Below, piece after piece: positions 35,001 through 37,136 of a stretch of 37,136 nucleotides of DNA (positions within the stretch are counted from its first letter, which is position 1; every line of letters begins with the position of its first letter). The notes beneath the pieces are model-generated. The model had not been told where the DNA came from, made no database searches, and saw only the letters and a list, made by a program, of their open reading frames with translations. Position numbers and translations under genes: made by a program. Origin of the DNA: a virus; the IMG/VR virus record IMGVR_UViG_3300025133_000317, positions 1 through 37,136 of that record; one strand, 5' to 3'.

Positions 35001-37136
35001 AGGTTGGAAACATGATTTCTCAGAGTTTAGTAAAGTTGTAGATGGTAAGGTTGCTTCGTTGTTTAAGAAAGCAATGAAACTGCAAGGTAAGTTTGGTCCT
35101 GAGAACATGTTTGTATTAACAGCAAGACCCGCTGATTCTGCTCCAGCTATATTTGAATTTTTAAAAGCTAATGGTTTAAATATACCGTTAAAGAATATTA
35201 CTGGTTTAGCTAATTCTACGCCAGAAGCCAAAGCACTTTGGATGGCTGATAAGGTTGGTGAAGGTTATAATGACTTTTATTTTGCAGATGATGCTTTGCA
35301 AAACGTACAAGCTGTTAAAAATATGTTAGATCAATTCGACGTTAAGTCTAAAGTGCAGCAAGCTAAGGTTAAGTTTAGCGAATCGTTAAACCCTAAGTTT
35401 AATAATATATTAGAACAAACAACAGGTATTAAATCTGAAAAAGAATTTTCTAATGCACAAGCTAAATTAAGAGGTCAGAAAACCAAATACAAATCTATAA
35501 TACCAGCATCTGCTCAAGATTTCCAAGGGTTATTATATAACTTCTTAGGTAAAGGTAAAAAAGGAGAAGCTGATATGGCTTTCTTCAAAAAAGCTTTAAT
35601 AGATCCATTTGCTAGAGGTATTAACGAGTTAAACGCGTCGAGACAATCAGCTGCAAATGATTTTGAAAATCTAAATAAGAATTTCCCTGATGTTAAGAAA
35701 AAGCTTAACAAAAATATAGAAGGTTTAGATTATACTAATGACCAAGCAATGAGGGTTTATCTTTGGAACAAAGCTGGGTTTGAAGTTCCTGGTTTATCAA
35801 AAAGAGATTTAGCAGCTTTAACTAGCTTTATAGAAAACAACCCTGAAATGAAGGCTTACGCTGATGCTATAGGTTTGATTTCTAAAAAAGAAGATGGATA
35901 CTCTAAACCTAAAGATTATTGGTTAGCTGAAAATATTGCTTCTGACCTGTTGAGCGATGGAGCGATTGGAGATAAGAGATCTGATTTTCTAGCTGAATGG
36001 AAACAAAATAAAGATATGATATTCTCTCCTGAGAATCTAAATAAGATAGAGGCTATATATGGCTCTAAGTTTAGAGAAGCTTTGGAAGATATGTTATATC
36101 GTATGGAGACTGGTAGAAATAGACCAACGGGTAATAGTAGACTAGTAAACGGCTATATGAACTGGGTTAATAACTCTGTTGGAGCAATCATGTTCTTGAA
36201 CTTACGTTCTGCTACATTACAAACTATATCTGCAACAAATTATATTAATTGGTCAGATAATAATCCACTAAAAGCTGGTATGGCTTTTGCTAATCAAAAG
36301 CAATTCTGGAGCGATTTCTCTATGATATGGAATTCTCCTTATTTGAAACAAAGAAGAGCTGGTAATCAAAGAGGTATTAATGAGGCTGAACTTTCAGCTG
36401 CTGTTGCTAATAGTGATAATAAAGCTAAAGCAGCTATAGCTTGGTTGCTTAAGAAAGGATTTACACCTACACAAATAGCGGATAGTTTTGCAATATCTAT
36501 AGGTGGTTCTACTTTTTATAGAAATAGAATAAAGAAGTATGTTAAAGAAGGTATGTCGCAGAAGGATGCTGAGGCAAAAGCTTGGTTAGATTTTCAAGAA
36601 ACTACAGAGGTAAATCAGCAATCAGCTAGACCTGATATGATATCACAACAACAAGCATCTCCTCTTGGTAGATTAATATTAGCATTCCAAAATACTCCAA
36701 TGCAGTATGCTAGAATAATGAATAAAGCTACTAGAGATTTAGTAAACGGTAGAGGTGATTATAAAACTCATATATCTAAAATCGCTTATTATGGTGTTGT
36801 GCAGAGTATTATATTTGGAGCTTTACAATCTGCGTTATATGCTTCGCTAGGAGATGACGATGAGGAAGATTTTGATAAGAAGAAAGAGAGAATATTAAAT
36901 CAAATGGTAGATTCATGGTTAACTGGTATTGGAGTTGGTGGTAAAGCTATAGGTACGGTTAAGAATACTTTAATGGAATACTTTGAGCAAAGAGATAAAG
37001 GGTTTAATTCTGATCACGCATACACACTACTTACTATTCTTAGCTTTTCTCCACCAATAGGATCTAAACTACGTAAGATATATTCATCTATACAAACTGA
37101 AGAATTTAATAGAGGGGTGTTTGAAAAAAGAGGATT
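31969..37136 (+). CDS. Giant multidomain protein, C-terminal part: zincin, HAD phosphatase, membrane-like region (3' truncated)
   Basis: More than 1720 residues run in one open frame to the right edge, with no plausible start before the first domain. HELLH at 32074-32088 is a zinc HExxH motif; EEYLNSYSDAI at about 32284-32316 likely supplies the third ligand (Glu). A long unnamed region with ARTKMTATGTGKGLATQV and a catalytic-looking LIFFQHSGNWTGTTEG follows. A HAD-like phosphatase lies at 34882-35310: DFDDTLATSK (motif I), LTARP (motif II) and FADDALQN (motif IV). The last 1 kb has FLNLRSATLQTISATNYINW, PLGRLILAFQNTPMQYARIM and a hydrophobic helix (AYYGVVQSIIFGALQSALYA). This layout suits a 'polyvalent' protein delivered with the genome. 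Its own gene end lies beyond the window. Confidence 0.8.

Overview
The window reads as the late, virion-building half of the genome of an uncultured tailed phage. It has about 33% G+C by eye, every gene lies on the + strand, and coding density is close to complete. I see no tRNA, integrase, CRISPR array or insertion sequence. Two things point to a marine Bacteroidota (probably flavobacterial) host. First, starts lack Shine-Dalgarno sequences and sit behind A/T-only leaders. Second, two tail proteins carry the Cys-rich GCTD...NYDP...DDGSC repeat that is common in secreted proteins of marine Bacteroidota. The large TerL, the roughly 800-residue portal, two ring-like proteins, a very large tail protein and the absence of sheath, tube or tape-measure genes fit a short-tailed, broadly crAss-like architecture. 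That placement is an inference.

Layout. 1-3079: end of a winged-helix-like protein, a Lys-rich basic protein, a small HExxH protein, a short FKMKG/SPAK-tagged protein, a 3-TM-type holin and a beta-rich putative structural protein. 3116-4430: three small genes and a GroES-like protein, ending with a candidate small terminase. 4430-11852: TerL, portal, scaffold-like protein and major capsid protein, closed by a strong intrinsic terminator. 11929-12780: a conserved unknown gene set between two terminators. 12832-15047: a tiny CGC protein and two ring/connector-like proteins. 15051-24538: a tail protein that appears to be split into two genes, both ending in Cys-rich repeats. 24556-29119: two small structural proteins and an S74-chaperone protein fused to a second virion module. 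29123-end: a giant multidomain protein with a hydrophobic region, a zincin, a HAD phosphatase and a membrane-like tail end. It is broken by an apparent -1 frameshift near 31970 and runs off the window.

The genes form a packaging, head, neck, tail and ejected-cargo series. The least ordinary parts are the split and decorated tail gene with a locally GC-rich insert, the giant polyvalent protein, the fused S74 protein, the shared FKMKG/SPxK short motif, and the HExxH protein near the holin. Family statements come from recollection of sequence families; no database search was run.
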